NCBI GenBank assembly: GCA_913043805.1
Contig: CAJWMX010000085.1
Span: 1 to 9,069, forward strand
Direction: 5' to 3'
Source: an uncultured Acidobacteriota bacterium
Lineage (GTDB): Bacteria; Acidobacteriota; Vicinamibacteria; Vicinamibacterales; UBA8438
Length of the DNA stretch: 9,069 nt
Numbering within the stretch: the first letter of the stretch is position 1; each line of letters starts with the position of its first letter. This document shows, piece by piece, positions 6,451 to 9,069 of this stretch. The notes beneath the pieces are model-generated. The model did no database searches, had not been told where the DNA came from, and saw only the letters and a program-made list of their open reading frames with translations. The position numbers and the translations under genes are program-made.

Positions 6451-8816
6451 GACTGGGCCTTTCGCATCTGGAACGGAGTGCTCTTGACGATACCGCTGAC
6501 GATGGCGGCGAACCGGTACTGGTCGCGTGCGGCGTCCCGCACGATCGCACGAATGGTCGGATGGTCGTGGGCCTCGACATTCCGCCCCAGGGCGTACATC
6601 AGCAACTTGTCCACGACGGTGGTCACGAACCGGTCTGGCGAGGTCAGGATCTGATCGCGCAACCCGGGCGGTCCCTCGAAATGGGCGCCGCTCGGCAGTT
6701 GACCACTGGCATCGATTGGCGCCCCCGCTTCGTTCAGCTGCCGCCACCGCCCGATGGCGTCGAAGTTCTCCAGCGCGAACCCCAAGGGGTCCATCTGGGC
6801 GTGACAGCTGGCGCAGGCCGGGTTGGCGCGGTGTTGTTCCATCGCCTCGCGCATCGACCGCGGTCGACCGTCATCGGTGGTCTCGTCGAGCGCGGGGACA
6901 TCGGGCGGTGGTGGAGGCGGAGGCGACGACAACAGATTCTCGAGCACCCACTTCCCGCGGAGGACGGGCGACGTGCGGTTGGCGTAGGAGGTCAGCGTCA
7001 GGATGGCGCCCTTGCCGAGCAACCCCCGACGTGCCTCCTCTTCGAGCTCCACCCGGCGGAACCGACTGCCGAAGACATGCGGGATGCCGTAGTGCTTGGC
7101 GAGTCGCTCGTTGACGAAGGTGTGGTTCGCCGTCAGCAGATCGAGCACGCTCTCGTCGCCCCTGAGGACACTGTCGACGAACAGCTCCATCTCGCGCCGG
7201 AAGCCCAGCCTTAGGTTCTCGTCGAACGAGGGGAAGTAACCGGCGTCCGGTTCCTTCAGATCGACGTCTCGCAGGAACAACCACTGTTCGGCGAAGTTGG
7301 TGGTCAGCGCCTCGGCGCGAGGGTCGGCGAGCATCCTGCGCACCTGCTCGTCGAGTACCCCGGGCTCGCGCAGTCGGCCCGCACTCGCCAGGTTCAGCAG
7401 CTGATCGTCGGGAATACTGGCCCAGAGGAAGAACGAGAGTCGGGAGGCCAGCTCCAATTCAGACACCCGGTAGATCTCCTCCGGTGCGACATCAGCCGGA
7501 TCCCGCTCGATCCGGAAGAGGAACTCGGGGCTGACCAGCACCCGTTCGATCGCTCGCTGGATGCCACGTTCGAACCCGCCCTCGTCGACGCCCTGCTCGT
7601 AGAACGGCAGGAGACGCGCGATATCGTCCTCGCTCACCGGCCGGCGATACGCCCGCCGGGCGGTGGTCGCGAGAATCTCGCGGGCGCACGCGTCCCGGTC
7701 GGCCGACGGGACACCGGTACCGGACTGGCACGTGAAAATGCGCTGTCGGCTGGGCGTGTCACCCGCGCCGTCGGCCCCGAACGGGCCGCTGACGATGACG
7801 CTCGCGATCGACGGCTGCCGACCACGTCCGCCCCGACCAGACCGTACCACGCCTCCCGACGCGGCGGCGCTCCGCGGCAGGAAGGCGACGGCGATGTCGC
7901 GGGGACCAGCCTGGAGCGGCACTCGCGCCTCGACGTCCGGCTCGGCGTCGAAGGTGAAGACGCCACTCGCCCCGCGACGCTGCGGGCTCTGCCCGACCGT
8001 GAACAGCGCCACCCGCTCGCCGTCGACGCTGACTTCGAGATCGCTTTCCTGACGGATGGCACCGGGGAACTCGACCGTGATCAGATACTCGCCGTCGAGT
8101 GGGAGATAGGTCTGGACCCGGGTCCCGCCCCGAGTCCCGAGCGGCATCCCCTCGAGGTGTCGATCCTGGATGAGGTTGCGATCGAGCTGATAGGTATCGA
8201 CGATCGGCAGCATCGAGGAGTCGCCCACGGCGAGTCGGCTGATCTTTCGCGCCGCGCCCAGATAACGCTCCATCAAGGTGGGCGAGACGAACAGCAGGTC
8301 GGCGAGGTTGTCGAAGCCGCTGGTGGCGTTGTCGGCCGGCAGCATCACGCCGATGTCGAACTCCTTCGGCAGATGGTCCAGCGCGAGCAGGTCGCGGACC
8401 GCGTTCTGATACTCGGTCCGGCTGAGCCGGTGCAGGGCGGGTCGGCGGCCCGGGTCCGGCGCGTCGGCGGCGTGGCGGTCGAGCGCCCCTTCGAGCCTGG
8501 TGGCGACGGCATCGTAGACCGAGGCGTCAGGACGAGGCCGCCCGGTCGGCGGCATAGTCTGCAGACGGAGCCGGCGCACCACCTTCTCCCAGGTCTCGAC
8601 GTGGTCGCCGACCTGAGCCAGATCGAGTCCCTCGAGCGACAACTCAGCGGTCCGGAGCCGATCGTTGTGGCAGCTCACGCAGTAGCGATCGAGCGTCGCC
8701 GTCACCTGAGCACCGGCACCCTCGGCCGGCTGAGCCGCGGTCACACCAGGCGACAACAGGACGCTGGCGCCGACCACCGAAGCGACCGCCGCGCCGACCA
8801 CACCTCGATACTGCAT
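6447..8816 (-). CDS. Di-haem DUF1592 domain protein (planctomycete-type cytochrome)
   Basis: A 789-residue periplasmic or surface protein. A Sec signal peptide covers about residues 1-28. An N-terminal cytochrome c segment follows: CVSCH (46-50) binds haem and M88 in the TMPP motif is the likely axial ligand. Next come a DUF1587 region (about 128-195, HRLSRTEYQNAVRDLLALD), a beta-rich region that may bind ligand (about 230-345), DUF1595 (about 375-440, ARRAYRRPV), DUF1592 (about 448-575, ELASRLSFFLWASIPDDQLL), DUF1588 (about 592-692, with RTSPVLRGKWVLENLL and a second haem motif CASCH at 668-672) and DUF1585 (about 712-782). Length and domain order are normal for the family. The function is unknown; redox activity is inferred from the haem sites. 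The ATG at 8816 has AAAGGA eight nt upstream. It is the first gene of a minus-strand unit and overlaps the DUF1552 gene by 4 bp. Confidence 0.96.
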   Translation of the reverse strand: MQYRGVVGAAVASVVGASVLLSPGVTAAQPAEGAGAQVTATLDRYCVSCHNDRLRTAELSLEGLDLAQVGDHVETWEKVVRRLRLQTMPPTGRPRPDASVYDAVATRLEGALDRHAADAPDPGRRPALHRLSRTEYQNAVRDLLALDHLPKEFDIGVMLPADNATSGFDNLADLLFVSPTLMERYLGAARKISRLAVGDSSMLPIVDTYQLDRNLIQDRHLEGMPLGTRGGTRVQTYLPLDGEYLITVEFPGAIRQESDLEVSVDGERVALFTVGQSPQRRGASGVFTFDAEPDVEARVPLQAGPRDIAVAFLPRSAAASGGVVRSGRGGRGRQPSIASVIVSGPFGADGAGDTPSRQRIFTCQSGTGVPSADRDACAREILATTARRAYRRPVSEDDIARLLPFYEQGVDEGGFERGIQRAIERVLVSPEFLFRIERDPADVAPEEIYRVSELELASRLSFFLWASIPDDQLLNLASAGRLREPGVLDEQVRRMLADPRAEALTTNFAEQWLFLRDVDLKEPDAGYFPSFDENLRLGFRREMELFVDSVLRGDESVLDLLTANHTFVNERLAKHYGIPHVFGSRFRRVELEEEARRGLLGKGAILTLTSYANRTSPVLRGKWVLENLLSSPPPPPPPDVPALDETTDDGRPRSMREAMEQHRANPACASCHAQMDPLGFALENFDAIGRWRQLNEAGAPIDASGQLPSGAHFEGPPGLRDQILTSPDRFVTTVVDKLLMYALGRNVEAHDHPTIRAIVRDAARDQYRFAAIVSGIVKSTPFQMRKAQS
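6458..6462 (-). promoter_or_regulatory. Ribosome-binding site of the DUF1552 gene
   Basis: AAAGG on the minus strand lies 7 nt before the ATG at 6450, within the last codons of the cytochrome gene. It decides in favour of this internal start over the longer open frame and fits coupled translation. Confidence 0.7.
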
Positions 8817-8975
8817 GCTGAACGTCCTTTATTGCGCCATGGCGGCCTCGCTGTCAACGACCGGCCTGCGCCGGAACAGCCGCCGAGCGTCCTCCGAGCG
8901 TACACTGTCCGTCAGTCCGGATATTGTATAGTCGTTGCTTCTCATCGGCAGCGGGTCTTGGCCCGGGGGTTCGAG
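8817..8975. promoter_or_regulatory. Divergent intergenic region with candidate promoters and direct repeat
   Basis: This 159-bp spacer separates the minus-strand cytochrome unit from the plus-strand gene at the right edge. Its most AT-rich part, 8921-8930, holds -10-like hexamers on both strands: TACAAT on minus (8923-8928) and TATAGT on plus (8927-8932). For minus, CTGCCG (8946-8951) sits 17 nt upstream as a weak -35; for plus, CTGTCC (8905-8910) has a 16-nt spacer. A direct repeat CCGAGCGT occurs at 8883-8890 and 8894-8901, an 11-bp period. A small inverted repeat, CCGGC-CTGC-GCCGG (8861-8874), lies in the presumed cytochrome leader. Promoter assignment is inference. Confidence 0.4.
8825..8830 (-). 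promoter_or_regulatory. Ribosome-binding site of the DUF1592 gene
   Basis: AAAGGA on the minus strand is 8 nt before the ATG at 8816, which supports this start. Confidence 0.7.
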
Positions 8976-9069
8976 ATGCCTGACGTCACCCGACCGCGCC
9001 GTCTCTCGACGCGGATCATCCTCTTATTGGCAACCGCGCTGACAGCAACCCCCTCCGCCGCCGCAGTCC
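8976..9069 (+). CDS. Start of an exported protein, truncated by the window edge
   Basis: An ATG at 8976 opens 31 codons that run off the window without a stop. The visible residues form a convincing Sec signal peptide: a basic n-region (RPRRLSTR), a hydrophobic core (IILLLATALTA) and a small-residue c-region (TPSAAA). GGGGG (8965-8969) 6 nt upstream may serve as a ribosome site. It is transcribed away from the cytochrome unit. Nothing of the mature protein is visible, so no product can be named. Confidence 0.65.
   Translation, partial: MPDVTRPRRLSTRIILLLATALTATPSAAAV

Noticed and set aside
6451..6747. N-terminal extension of the DUF1552 gene by 99 residues
   Set aside because: The extension lies inside the cytochrome gene, is low-complexity Arg-rich sequence, and would bury the twin-arginine signal; the ATG at 6450 has a ribosome site and ATGA coupling.
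6901..6921. Seven-proline run in the cytochrome (residues 632-638)
   Set aside because: A proline run after the VLENLL segment is common in DUF1588 proteins, so it is not a novelty.
8839..8931. A 30-codon plus-strand open frame in the divergent intergenic region
   Set aside because: It has no ribosome site and Ser/Arg-rich composition, and it overlaps the likely promoter elements; nothing supports translation.

Overview
The window is GC-rich bacterial DNA packed with genes for exported proteins. The tandem uncharacterised secreted proteins, the paired DUF1592 cytochrome and DUF1552 protein, and a PagL-type outer-membrane enzyme suggest a Gram-negative soil or sediment bacterium. Acidobacteriota, perhaps Vicinamibacteria, fits best. 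That placement is an inference from gene families; no rRNA or other phylogenetic marker is present. I see no tRNA, rRNA, CRISPR array, insertion sequence or integrase.

Layout, left to right. Positions 1-35 hold a perfect 7-bp tandem repeat. Two secreted paralogues on the minus strand (47-1078 and 1075-1986) overlap by 4 bp. They are separated by a 47-bp divergent spacer from a plus-strand lipid A deacylase-like gene (2034-2612). This gene converges, with a 23-bp gap, on a class III CoA transferase (2636-3844, minus). Upstream on the minus strand lie a third secreted paralogue (3937-5010), a Tat-exported DUF1552 protein (5086-6450) and a di-haem DUF1587/1592/1588/1585 cytochrome (6447-8816). 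The last two also overlap by 4 bp. A 159-bp divergent intergenic region (8817-8975) separates the cytochrome from a plus-strand gene that runs off the right edge; only its signal peptide is visible (8976-9069).

The four minus-strand genes from 8816 down to 2636 are co-oriented with gaps of -4, 75 and 92 bp, so they may form one transcription unit. The cytochrome/DUF1552 pair is almost certainly co-translated. The biochemical role of the pair and of the three paralogues is unknown. The best lead for something undescribed is the association of a di-haem cytochrome/DUF1552 pair with a repeated family of secreted proteins, each of whose mature forms has exactly two conserved cysteines. Three of the predicted signal peptides look Sec-type and unambiguous, one is Tat-type, and the PagL-like gene is predicted to encode an outer-membrane barrel, so nearly all the work encoded here happens outside the cytoplasm. 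The exception is the cytosolic CoA transferase.
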